A stretch of 49,888 bases of DNA, from contig JAUWOU010000008.1 of assembly GCA_030612005.1 (NCBI GenBank), forward strand, positions 1-49,888, given 5' to 3'. The DNA comes from Candidatus Thorarchaeota archaeon. Its GTDB lineage: Archaea; Asgardarchaeota; Thorarchaeia; Thorarchaeales; Thorarchaeaceae. Each line of letters starts with the position of its first letter. The stretch's first letter is position 1. The position numbers and the translations under genes are program-made. The notes under the pieces were generated by a model. It saw nothing but the letters and a program-made list of their open reading frames with translations. It did no database searches and was not told where the DNA came from. This document shows, piece after piece, positions 17,842 to 25,804 of this stretch.

Positions 17842-18759
17842 ATGGAGAGAGTGTATTTGGCTGGGAAACTTGGTGTACAAGAATTCATGGTTCTCACTTC
17901 TGGAGGCACGCCAATCTTTCATTATTCATCTACTGATGTTAGAAAATTGGATGAATTGCTGTCGGGATTCCTAAGTGCAATAACTAGCTTTGCAACGGAA
18001 TTCGGTGAGCGGTCAATTCAGAGTTTGACTTTTGAGGGTTCAGAATTATTGTACGAACAAATCGAAGACTCGTGTCTTTTTATTTTCCTAGTTGAAACAG
18101 GTTCATCAGAAAAAGTACTTCGCGCTCTTCTTAGAGAACTCAGTAGGAAATTCATGGGGCGTTACCAGGCAGAGCTATCAATGGATATCCCCATTCTTGA
18201 CGTCTTTATGGATTTTGAACATGAGGTTCGTAGAATCTTTACATATTATGAAGGCATCTTAATGATAATGTCAAGTCTAAGTGCCTTTGTGATTCCTGAA
18301 ATCAAGAAAGACACAATGGATATCGCCATCCGTTCGGGAGGGTTTCTTGATGAGTTCCACAGAGACTTCGGTGGCGCTGGCAATAGAATTCTTCCAGAGA
18401 TAGATGGAAAGACATCAATCTACGACTTGAGTAGAAACTTGGGCGTTTCAATAGACGAGATCTCTGATATTATTGAATATCTAGCAATACGGGGGCTCCT
18501 CAAGGTTTCGAAGATATGTCCGATAATCAAGAGTAACGATAGCCGTTTTGATGCGTATCTCGACCTCATTGGATTGCCAAGTAAAGACTACCAGCTATTA
18601 GAACGTGCAAAATCATTTTGTAATGGCGATCGCCCTCTAGTAGATATCAGCGAACGCCTTGGTGTCGTTCCAGAAAGATTGCATGAAGTTCTTGAGAAAC
18701 TCGGTGAAGAAGTTGAGTGGCACTTAATCGAAGTCAGTGGTTTAATTGATAAGCAATGA
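17842..18759 (+). CDS. Longin/roadblock-like domain plus winged-helix protein, paralogue A
   Basis: 305 residues. Residues about 12-120 form a longin/roadblock-like domain: MVLTSGGTPIFHY, then KLDELLSGFLSAITSFATEF, QSLTFEGSELLYEQ, LFIFLVETG and a final amphipathic helix. Residues about 185-300 hold two winged-helix-like units (GKTSIYDLSRNLGVSIDEI and NGDRPLVDISERLGVVPERL). The following gene is a paralogue that matches at both ends but carries an extra middle domain. Longin and roadblock folds in other systems dimerise and control small GTPases or form scaffolds. The first gene of an operon with a MinD-type ATPase, so a role in controlling that ATPase is my inference. Start ATG 17842 fits a leaderless promoter; ATG 17887 is an alternative. 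Confidence 0.8.
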   Translation: MERVYLAGKLGVQEFMVLTSGGTPIFHYSSTDVRKLDELLSGFLSAITSFATEFGERSIQSLTFEGSELLYEQIEDSCLFIFLVETGSSEKVLRALLRELSRKFMGRYQAELSMDIPILDVFMDFEHEVRRIFTYYEGILMIMSSLSAFVIPEIKKDTMDIAIRSGGFLDEFHRDFGGAGNRILPEIDGKTSIYDLSRNLGVSIDEISDIIEYLAIRGLLKVSKICPIIKSNDSRFDAYLDLIGLPSKDYQLLERAKSFCNGDRPLVDISERLGVVPERLHEVLEKLGEEVEWHLIEVSGLIDKQ

Positions 18760-18827
18760 ATCGTTCTCGAAGGAATTAAGAGGGTAGGGGGCTACCATAT
18801 CAAGGCCGCAGGAAGGGAGGCCACCCA

Positions 18828-20105
18828 ATGGTCAAAGAGATAGTCGTACTACGAGACACAGGCATACTTCTGTTCCATTATAGCGTGAGCGGCACTAGGA
18901 AGTTGGATGAGCTCGTAGCGGCATTTCTCTCAGCAGTTGGATCTTTTGCACAAGAAGTCAAACAAGACAGAATTACTGTAATGTCTTTTGAAACGAATAA
19001 GCTTGTCTGGGAGCGAAAGGGAGACCTCTATTTTATCGCATTAATTTCGGAAGAAGACAGCGGAGAGATTCATAGAGTAATTCTTCAAGATCTTGCAGAA
19101 CACTTTGTTAGTATGTACTATTCGGACCTCATGAAGGATATTCCAGATGCTAAGAGGTTCAGACCATTTGCGGATGTAGTTGAATCTATTCTTCACAAGT
19201 TCGATGGAATTCCTGGTCTTGCTAGACGCTACAAGACAATCCTTCTTCCTACTAAAGACCTCAATAAGATAAAGAAAAGTATGGCGGAGGTTGAAATCAA
19301 TCGTGATATTCTTCGAGGGGGATTGATTACATTCGATGGTCATATCGCAGCTTCAAACCTACGAGCTTACGAATTAGAAGCTGTCTTGGATTACATACCT
19401 TCACTCAAGCAAAATATTGAGGTTAGAGAACATTCTAGCCTAGAGAAGGCATCAGCTCTGTTCATGGTTAAAATAAATGAAAAGTGTGTATGTGCATTCG
19501 TGATCAATCTAGGACTTTCCGAAAAAACATACATGGAACTTCTACGTCCGTTCATCTCACTTGTACAACTCACAAGCTTTGAGGATGCAAGGAAGTTCGA
19601 ACCAGATAAGATGGAAGGACCAATCACATTCTATGACTTCGACGCAGTAGAACCCATTGATTCGATCGAAGATATCAGACAAGAAGTTCAATTGTTGTAT
19701 TCAAAGTCATCCGAGGTGCTCCGTTCTGGAGCGTTAAGAATGGTCAATAGTTTGGGAAAAATGAATACTGTTCTTGATATACATGATTCATCAGGTCTTC
19801 AGAGAGAGCAATCCGATGAAATGTTAGCAAACTTCATTGCTAAAGGAATGGTGCGAATAACCAAGTTGTTTCCAGCCCTTGAAGATAGAGATGAGCGATT
19901 TGCTGCTTATCTCGAAGTCATAGGAATTAAGAAAAGGGACTATGATATTGTCAATTCAATCTGGAAGTACTGCAACGGAAGCCTCTCTCTCAAAGAGATA
20001 GCTGAAAGGACAAGTATTCCAGCTTCCAGAATAAAAGAAGTTCTCGGCGAACTTGGTAATCATGTCACTTGGTCTAATGATAGGGTGTTGAGTCATGTCA
20101 GGTAA
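18828..20105 (+). CDS. Tandem longin/roadblock-like plus winged-helix protein, paralogue B
   Basis: 425 residues. The first domain (about 1-120) matches paralogue A (VVLRDTGILLFHYS; RKLDELVAAFLSAVGSFAQE). A middle domain (about 150-260) looks like a second roadblock/longin unit: RGGLITFDGHIAASNL, later CVCAFVINLGLSEKTYMELL. The C-terminal part (about 300-420) matches A's winged-helix tail, including DERFAAYLEVIG, against A's DSRFDAYLDLIG, and WKYCNGSLSLKEIAER. The start ATG has a strong GGGAGG site seven bases upstream. The gene ends 11 bases inside the ATPase gene, which implies coupled translation and a complex. Function is not known; an adaptor or regulator of the ATPase is inferred. Confidence 0.8.
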   Translation: MVKEIVVLRDTGILLFHYSVSGTRKLDELVAAFLSAVGSFAQEVKQDRITVMSFETNKLVWERKGDLYFIALISEEDSGEIHRVILQDLAEHFVSMYYSDLMKDIPDAKRFRPFADVVESILHKFDGIPGLARRYKTILLPTKDLNKIKKSMAEVEINRDILRGGLITFDGHIAASNLRAYELEAVLDYIPSLKQNIEVREHSSLEKASALFMVKINEKCVCAFVINLGLSEKTYMELLRPFISLVQLTSFEDARKFEPDKMEGPITFYDFDAVEPIDSIEDIRQEVQLLYSKSSEVLRSGALRMVNSLGKMNTVLDIHDSSGLQREQSDEMLANFIAKGMVRITKLFPALEDRDERFAAYLEVIGIKKRDYDIVNSIWKYCNGSLSLKEIAERTSIPASRIKEVLGELGNHVTWSNDRVLSHVR

Positions 20106-20847
20106 AATAATTTCAATTCATAGTTTTCGAGGTGGAACCGGGAAGTCCAATATAGCAGCAAATCTAGCCGCGACAGCAGCCCTAGATGGAAAAAGAGTAG
20201 CTGTGATGGATACGGATCTAGCCTCTCCAGGTATACATGTGATCTTTGGTATGGGTCGAGAAAAAATGAAGTATACCCTGAATGATTATCTCAGGGGCAC
20301 ATGTGATATCACTGATACGTGTATCGACTTGACTGATCGACTGAAGATAAAGAATGGGAAATTATTCCTCATTCCAAGCTCAATGACTGCAACTGACATT
20401 ACAAAAATCCTAAGAGAAGGATACGAGGTTGGAGACCTCAAGAGAGGATTTACAGATGTGATCAAGGGAAAGGACCTCGATTATCTAATCATCGATACAC
20501 ATCCGGGTCTCGATAGAGAAACTTTACTCTCGATGGCTACTGCTCACTACTTATTTGTTGTAGCTCGAATTGATGAACAGGACCTTCTAGGCACTGCTGC
20601 AACTCTAAGTGTTGCTAGAAAATTGCAGGTTCCAGAAATTCGAATCATCATAAACAAGAAACCTAGTATCTATGAAAATAAAGCAATTATCAAAGAAGTG
20701 GAGTCAAAATTCAAGGCGAGAGTAGCAACTATAATTCCGCTCCTACCATTATTGATTGAAGTTGGAAGTCGCTTTGTTGTTACTTTGAGATATCCAGAAA
20801 GCGAATTCACAAAGCATATGGAAGATATCTACAAAATAATGCGTTGA
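20095..20847 (+). CDS. MinD/ParA-family ATPase with Arg in place of the signature Lys
   Basis: 250 residues. The deviant Walker A motif reads FRGGTGKSN (R12, K17, S18), where classical MinD/ParA has KGGxGKT: the dimer-bridging signature Lys is Arg here. VAVMDTDLASPG is the switch I region and LIIDTHPGLD the switch II/Walker B region. No C-terminal amphipathic membrane-targeting helix like that of E. coli MinD is obvious (it ends DIYKIMR). Family members cycle between ATP dimers and monomers and position proteins, membranes or DNA. It is translated by overlap with paralogue B of the longin-like proteins, so the three products probably work together. Confidence 0.9.
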   Translation: MSGKIISIHSFRGGTGKSNIAANLAATAALDGKRVAVMDTDLASPGIHVIFGMGREKMKYTLNDYLRGTCDITDTCIDLTDRLKIKNGKLFLIPSSMTATDITKILREGYEVGDLKRGFTDVIKGKDLDYLIIDTHPGLDRETLLSMATAHYLFVVARIDEQDLLGTAATLSVARKLQVPEIRIIINKKPSIYENKAIIKEVESKFKARVATIIPLLPLLIEVGSRFVVTLRYPESEFTKHMEDIYKIMR

Positions 20848-20849
20848 GG

Positions 20850-20966
20850 TCACCAGAAGAGATTAGGGGCTTGGATAATCACCACTGCCAGTAGTAGAAT
20901 AATTAAACATACAACTAGCATAAGAATCAGAAGTGAATCGGTTTTGGACTCGGGGTCTATTGACAT
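20850..20966 (-). CDS. Putative 38-residue single-span membrane protein
   Basis: An ATG at 20966 opens a 38-residue frame: a charged start (MSIDPESKTDS), about 22 hydrophobic residues and a short PNLFW end. The stop (TGA, 20850-20852) lies 3 bases from the convergent MinD-type gene, as is usual for real gene ends here. No ribosome site is visible; the message may be leaderless. It is too short to be certain. Confidence 0.4.
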   Translation of the reverse strand: MSIDPESKTDSLLILMLVVCLIILLLAVVIIQAPNLFW

Positions 20967-21070
20967 CGATATACTATTGACGAGAATGAAATTAACTTTT
21001 CCCTTGAATTGATTTACCAAAACACTTCTAATGGGCACGATTTGCATTTCATATACTCGGAGGAAATTAA

Positions 21071-21517
21071 ATGGATATCGAAGTCAGGCTTGCAACAGCT
21101 CAAGAGAGAACAGCATTAGAAGAATTCTATAATAGAGAGGGACAGAATTTTCAAGAGTTTACTACTCGAGCTGCATGCACACCAGTGGGAGCAACACTAG
21201 AAACCATGTATGTAGTTGCAGTCACAGAAGGAATGGTTGTGGCAGCTCTCAAACTTGACATTGGCAAAGATCCAAAATTGGGAAAGATAGGGTTCATTGA
21301 ACATTTTGAGATTGAAGATGAACTAGAACATACAGATCTGGGATTAAAAATGTTGAATAAAATTATCGAGATTGCTGAAGATAAGGGTCTCAGAGCGTTA
21401 GATACACTGGTCACAGAATCAAGACAAGATGTGATTAACCTCCACATTGAATCAGGATTCAAAGAGAATCGTAAGGAAGTCTATTTGAGAAAAGACTTCA
21501 AAGCACGAATCTTCTAG
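21071..21517 (+). CDS. GNAT-family acetyltransferase-like protein
   Basis: 148 residues with the GNAT plan: VRLATAQERTALEEFY at the N-terminus, a central strand pair (MYVVAVTEGMVVAALKLDI), the strand before the CoA site (IGFIEHFEIEDEL), a helix DLGLKMLNKIIEIAEDKGL, and the C-terminal NLHIESGFKENRKEVYLRK typical of GNAT. The pyrophosphate loop Q/RxxGxG/A is weak (HTDLGLK). Substrate unknown. Start ATG 21071 has a strong GGAGG site seven bases upstream. The gene ends 1 base from the convergent AOR gene. Confidence 0.8.
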   Translation: MDIEVRLATAQERTALEEFYNREGQNFQEFTTRAACTPVGATLETMYVVAVTEGMVVAALKLDIGKDPKLGKIGFIEHFEIEDELEHTDLGLKMLNKIIEIAEDKGLRALDTLVTESRQDVINLHIESGFKENRKEVYLRKDFKARIF

Positions 21518-21518
21518 A

Positions 21519-23342
21519 TTACTGCTTCACTAGCGAGGAAAGTCCAAGCTCTTCAACTGTGTCTTCTGTGGGAACACCTTCAGAATCCCAGCCACGTAGA
21601 TTATAGTACATATCAAGAGACCTCTCAAAGTCATCCTCATCTACGAAAGCCTTTCGCCCCTCTGCATTTCCAGCAGTTTGAGCTGACCAGAATTTCGGAG
21701 GTAGGATATCATCTTTTCTGGAAAACCCTTCTCTGATATTAAATATGCGAGTAAGTGTATCAACTCTTTGACCAAACTTGGAAATGCTCTCAGAATCATA
21801 GGCGAGCCCAGTAGCCCCGTTTACCAATGTAATCTTGTGCTCACGACTTAAGGGAAAGTGCCAGGTGAAATGACACATTATCATCGAATCTGTAAGGTGT
21901 TTCGTATCTCTTTCTGTAACCATAGATTCTATCACATCGAGCGCAGATGAATCTGGTTTCTCAGTAGTCTTTGGCCAACCTCGTAAATGACTAGCTCCAA
22001 CAGCAGCAGTTGCATAAGAAAGTCCAAGACCTTTCTTTCCTCGTGGGTCCCATGCTGGAATCTCAAGACCCTTCACATGCACAGCTAATTCTTCACTGCC
22101 TTTACCAATCTCTTGAGCTGCAATACGAACACCCTTTGCAAGTATTTCGCCGATTCCATCTCTGTATGCAATCTTGCGCATAAGCTTGAGTGCGGCTTCA
22201 GCATCGCCAAATCGTAGAGTGAATCCAATCTCATCTTCTGTCAAAATACCATTCTCATATGCATCCATAGCAAATCCAATTGCTGAACCAGCGCTAATAG
22301 TATCAAGACCAAGATCATCAGCTAGAAAATTCAGACGCAACACTGCTACAGGATCACTAATACCTAGATTTCCTCCGCATAATCCAAGGGTTTCATATTC
22401 TATTGTTGATTCCACTTCAGAACCAGGATTACTGGGATCTTCAATTTTGTAAGCATGCGTACATCTCATTATACAGTGAGGACATGAGAGATGAGCTCCA
22501 GTTGCTAAGTGGTTGTATTTTTCTGGCAGCAGATTTTCATATTCTTCAAAGAACCCATTTTGCCAATTTCTTGTTGGAAAGAAACTTCCTTGATTGGCTA
22601 TTTCTACTAGTGAACCTGTACCAAAAAGTTTGAAATCATCGCCTTCTTTCTCTTTCCAAAGCTTCGCTACCATCTTACTAATCTCACGAAGTGATTCGGG
22701 CTGCTTTGAAACAATCTTCTTTGTTCCTTTCACAACAACACCCTTGAGATTCTTCGACCCTAGTACGGCACCTGCACCACCGCGACCAGTTTGATGAGCT
22801 AGTTCACAACATCCAACTGCACTGAGAACCAGATTTTCACCTGCAGGACCAATGACATACACAGCTGAACCTTTTGGATTTCGCTCATGCAATACTCTTG
22901 TGGTTTCCTGAGTACCCTTTCCCCAGAGATCCTCTGCATCATCAAATCGAACAGATTCATCTTCTATTACCAATGTTATTGGTTTCTCAGATTTGCCTGT
23001 AACTGCAACCGCATCATATCCTGAATTCTTTATCTCTCGACCTAAAGGTCCGCCGCTGTGAGTGTCAAGAAATGCACCGGTAAGTGGTGATTTCGTTACG
23101 AGGGTCCATCTTCCAACACTAGGAGCAGGAAGTCCTTGTAGTGGCCCCGTCATGAAGAATAGAATGTTATCAGGTCCAAGAGGTTCAGTCTTGGCTGCAA
23201 GGGATCGATAAAGTAAGTATGCACCAAGCCCTTTCCCACCGATATAATTCTCATAAACCTCTGAGGGTAAATCTTCAGTCCTTGAAGTTTTATTTGTTAT
23301 ATCAACCCAGAGTATTTTACCATTCCATCCATAACCTGACAT
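21519..23342 (-). CDS. aor: Tungsten-containing aldehyde:ferredoxin oxidoreductase
   Basis: 607 residues, the usual AOR length. The 4Fe-4S ligands are C287, C290 and C294 (CPHCIMRC) plus C490 (IMCHFTW), very near the spacing of the Pyrococcus enzyme. The N-terminus has YGWNGKILWVDIT, YIGGKGLGAYLL and TGRGGAGAVLGSKNLK, which form the bis-pterin pocket. AOR oxidises aldehydes to carboxylic acids with ferredoxin as acceptor in the cytoplasm. Start ATG 23342 has GGTG seven bases upstream; GTG/ATG codons further up to 23360 are less likely. A 49-residue gene sits just upstream in the same direction and is likely co-transcribed. AOR paralogues differ in aldehyde specificity, which cannot be read here. 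Confidence 0.95.
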   Translation of the reverse strand: MSGYGWNGKILWVDITNKTSRTEDLPSEVYENYIGGKGLGAYLLYRSLAAKTEPLGPDNILFFMTGPLQGLPAPSVGRWTLVTKSPLTGAFLDTHSGGPLGREIKNSGYDAVAVTGKSEKPITLVIEDESVRFDDAEDLWGKGTQETTRVLHERNPKGSAVYVIGPAGENLVLSAVGCCELAHQTGRGGAGAVLGSKNLKGVVVKGTKKIVSKQPESLREISKMVAKLWKEKEGDDFKLFGTGSLVEIANQGSFFPTRNWQNGFFEEYENLLPEKYNHLATGAHLSCPHCIMRCTHAYKIEDPSNPGSEVESTIEYETLGLCGGNLGISDPVAVLRLNFLADDLGLDTISAGSAIGFAMDAYENGILTEDEIGFTLRFGDAEAALKLMRKIAYRDGIGEILAKGVRIAAQEIGKGSEELAVHVKGLEIPAWDPRGKKGLGLSYATAAVGASHLRGWPKTTEKPDSSALDVIESMVTERDTKHLTDSMIMCHFTWHFPLSREHKITLVNGATGLAYDSESISKFGQRVDTLTRIFNIREGFSRKDDILPPKFWSAQTAGNAEGRKAFVDEDDFERSLDMYYNLRGWDSEGVPTEDTVEELGLSSLVKQ

Positions 23343-23378
23343 TGTGAAGCACCTAACCAATCTAAGAATTCTAGTTAA

Positions 23379-23528
23379 CTATTCAATTTCAATTTTAGAA
23401 ATCTTATCGATTTCCACATCTCGCAGATTGCTGAGTATCGCAACCATCACATCGTTGATAACATTCTCTACGAACTTATTCATAGGGAGTTTTTTTCCTT
23501 TAAGATATACTTCTAATCTATCTGTCAT
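23379..23528 (-). CDS. 49-residue conserved-looking small protein upstream of aor
   Basis: A short frame with ATG at 23528 and TAG at 23379-23381; GGTGA lies seven bases upstream of the ATG. The peptide has the regular pattern of a real small folded protein: RLEVYLKGKKLPMN, then KFVENVINDVMVAILSNL, then alternating KISKIEIE, i.e. strand-helix-strand. It lies 36 bases before the aor start on the same strand, so the two share a promoter at 23606-23617. I recall similar short archaeal proteins (EVYLNGKxIPxNxFV type) but no assigned function; that recollection is unverified. Confidence 0.65.
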   Translation of the reverse strand: MTDRLEVYLKGKKLPMNKFVENVINDVMVAILSNLRDVEIDKISKIEIE

Positions 23529-23605
23529 GAATTTTTCACCAAACTCTTTATGGAGCTTGATAACAGAGATATCCCTCTAAAATGTATTTACAAACCCCCA
23601 TTCTA

Positions 23606-23617
23606 AGTTTTATACTC
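23606..23617 (-). promoter_or_regulatory. TATA box of the small gene-aor operon
   Basis: The minus strand reads GAGTATAAAACT, about 80 bases before the ATG at 23528. The same 12 bases form the TATA region at 14989-15000. Confidence 0.45.
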
Positions 23618-23673
23618 ATTAATAGAGGACTATTCTAAGACCGTTAAAAAGTAACTATATTCGGACTTTGAAA

Positions 23674-23802
23674 ATATTGCGCTCGTCAACCAGCCAGTGC
23701 AATATCATAGACGCATTACATCACAATATTGAGAATCCTACTGGTAGCGATAGGCATTTATAGAGCTCGACTTCGTTCCAGTCGAATGATGGTGACTTCA
23801 CC
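23674..23802 (+). promoter_or_regulatory. Promoter and operator-like repeats before the polytopic membrane protein
   Basis: The 295-base divergent gap 23529-23823 has no gene. It contains an inverted repeat ATATTGC/GCAATAT (23674-23680 and 23699-23705), a TATA-like CATTTATAG (23754-23762) and, about 30 bases after that, the palindrome GGTGACTTCACC (23791-23802) near the predicted transcription start. GAGG precedes the ATG at 23824. The palindrome's placement suits a repressor operator (inference). Confidence 0.35.
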
Positions 23803-23823
23803 ACCAAAAAAGAGGAATTTAGA

Positions 23824-25803
23824 ATGGTTCAACTGAGTTCTGTAATTTCAGCGTTAAGCAGAAAGACTCCAGATGGCGAGCCCGCAGATATCGTAGGTGC
23901 TTTAGCAGGTTTTGGAAGCATCCTAGGAATTATCGCGGCAGCTCTAGGTCTCTTTGCAGGAATTTCATTAGTTCCCATTACATCATTTACTTGGGAAGTA
24001 ACTTCAATAACACCTCCTGAACCATTTGTTTGGGTTTTAGGTGGAACTGCACAATATTCAGTCTTTACTAGTGCGTTCATGGGTTTACTTGCGGTAGGAT
24101 TCTTGTTACAAGCATTAGGTTCTAAAGAATTGCGAGGCAAATTGGGCGGAATTATGGGATCTGTATTCTACGTGGGATTTATTGGAGCAGCGATTGTTTC
24201 AGTATACGTAATCGTAGGATTTGGTGGTGTTACTTTTACATCATTAATTGCAGGGTACCTATCCATTTTGTATTTGATTACGATAGTTTTCATTATTGCT
24301 TGGCAAATGGCATCTGTGTTTTATGCTGACTCAAGCCTTACCTGGGTTGGATTCTTAGCTGGAATGCTAAATGGTTTGTTCATCCCTGTACTTGCTTTGG
24401 GAATGGCTTTTGGACAACTCCTCACCTATGCCGCTTATGGACTATTGATTGTGGGTCAGTTCATGGCTCTACTCTATTGGTGGTCACCCAAATCCACAAT
24501 TCGAGAATTTGCACGGAGTCCAAACAAGGCAAAATTAGCATTTGGAATAAGCGGTGTACTGACCGCACTAATTGGTGCAGTTGCTGTATTCATCGGGCCG
24601 TTAACCGAACATCCACTTGGAGGGTCAATTTGGCAACCTTGGAGCACATTAGTTGATGTTCCTGATGGTGAAGTAGGATTTCATTTCTTGACTAATCCTG
24701 TAATAATATACGGATTCCTGGCAATGATGCTATTCTGGATTCTTCTTTCGCCCAGATTAGGTGCAAGAGAACTCAAGACCACAACAATAGGTGCAGATAT
24801 TGTCACGGGTGGTAGCAAGATATTTGCAATATTCATGATTTTCATGGGAATGCTTGCTGCAAGTCAATCAGGAGTCTATGCAGAAGTTGGTGGAGGATGG
24901 GGATTCTTCCTTGTGATTGGCCCGGCTGCAGCTTTGATTCTTATGGGTTCAATGTACACAGCCAAGACGGATCTTGTAACAGGACTTCCACTGCTCATTT
25001 CTGGAGTCTTCATGATGGTCCATCCATTTTCATTATCATTCCTGGTAACAATTCCTTGGTTACTTGTTATTATCACACAGGCATTCATAATGATTGAAAG
25101 TCGTTGGCGTGGTCTTACAGGATTCTCCCAAGGTGCACTGACCGTAATAGTAAGTATTGCTTCTTCAGTAGCACTCGTTGCATTCATGCTTGGATTTTTC
25201 GGTCAAGGTCCGCTTGCTCTCTGGCCAACAAATCTGTGGTTTAATATCTCACTCTTCCCTGGCATTGACCCAGCAGTTCAGTCAGCAGTGATTATCATCC
25301 TACCATTCCTAGCTTTGCTTCTCAGGAACTCTGCTTTGGCAGGATTCGCTCATGGAAGAGGGTATACTTCGGGAGGTCTTATCATGGGAGCAACATTGTT
25401 ATTCACGTTGATGATTCCAGTCATCGCAAGCAATGCCACAGTTACTCATGTAGCCAATACAGGCGCAGCACTCCTAGTAGCACTTTACGCAATTAGCTCA
25501 TTTCTCATCTTAGGCCTAAACCTTAACCTCGCTAAAGATGTAGAAGAGAAAGGTCATGAGCTTGAAGGAAATCTAATCAAGTTTTCAGCGATTGGACAAT
25601 TAGCAATGGCAGCAATCATGATCATAATCGTTCTAATCTTCTTCGCTGGCTTACCTACATCTACTGAAATTGCATTTGTAGTTTCTATAATGGTAACCTT
25701 CGTAGTAGGTTCCGAGTTACTATCGATTACTAGTTGGTCCATTGCAGGTGTACGCCTTGGACTCTTGAAGGAAGGCTTCAAGCTTCAGAGGCCTGCTCAA
25801 TAG
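23824..25803 (+). CDS. Polytopic membrane protein of unknown function (about 16 spans)
   Basis: 659 residues made almost wholly of hydrophobic segments of 18-25 residues, about 16 in all, joined by short loops. A longer outer loop includes PLGGSIWQPWSTLVDVPDGE. Gly and Ala are frequent within spans (ALAGFGSILGIIAAALGLFA). No transporter signature, ATPase or redox motif is apparent. The start ATG has GAGG about eight bases upstream. The stop is 1 base from the start of the serine hydrolase gene, so the two form an operon. Possible roles are an envelope, lipid or polysaccharide handling membrane protein; none is supported by motif. Confidence 0.75.
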   Translation: MVQLSSVISALSRKTPDGEPADIVGALAGFGSILGIIAAALGLFAGISLVPITSFTWEVTSITPPEPFVWVLGGTAQYSVFTSAFMGLLAVGFLLQALGSKELRGKLGGIMGSVFYVGFIGAAIVSVYVIVGFGGVTFTSLIAGYLSILYLITIVFIIAWQMASVFYADSSLTWVGFLAGMLNGLFIPVLALGMAFGQLLTYAAYGLLIVGQFMALLYWWSPKSTIREFARSPNKAKLAFGISGVLTALIGAVAVFIGPLTEHPLGGSIWQPWSTLVDVPDGEVGFHFLTNPVIIYGFLAMMLFWILLSPRLGARELKTTTIGADIVTGGSKIFAIFMIFMGMLAASQSGVYAEVGGGWGFFLVIGPAAALILMGSMYTAKTDLVTGLPLLISGVFMMVHPFSLSFLVTIPWLLVIITQAFIMIESRWRGLTGFSQGALTVIVSIASSVALVAFMLGFFGQGPLALWPTNLWFNISLFPGIDPAVQSAVIIILPFLALLLRNSALAGFAHGRGYTSGGLIMGATLLFTLMIPVIASNATVTHVANTGAALLVALYAISSFLILGLNLNLAKDVEEKGHELEGNLIKFSAIGQLAMAAIMIIIVLIFFAGLPTSTEIAFVVSIMVTFVVGSELLSITSWSIAGVRLGLLKEGFKLQRPAQ

Positions 25804-25804
25804 T

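Noticed and set aside
19595-19612. GTTCGAACC-like tract resembling a tRNA T-loop
   Set aside because: It lies within the longin-like paralogue B coding frame and no acceptor or anticodon stem can be built around it.
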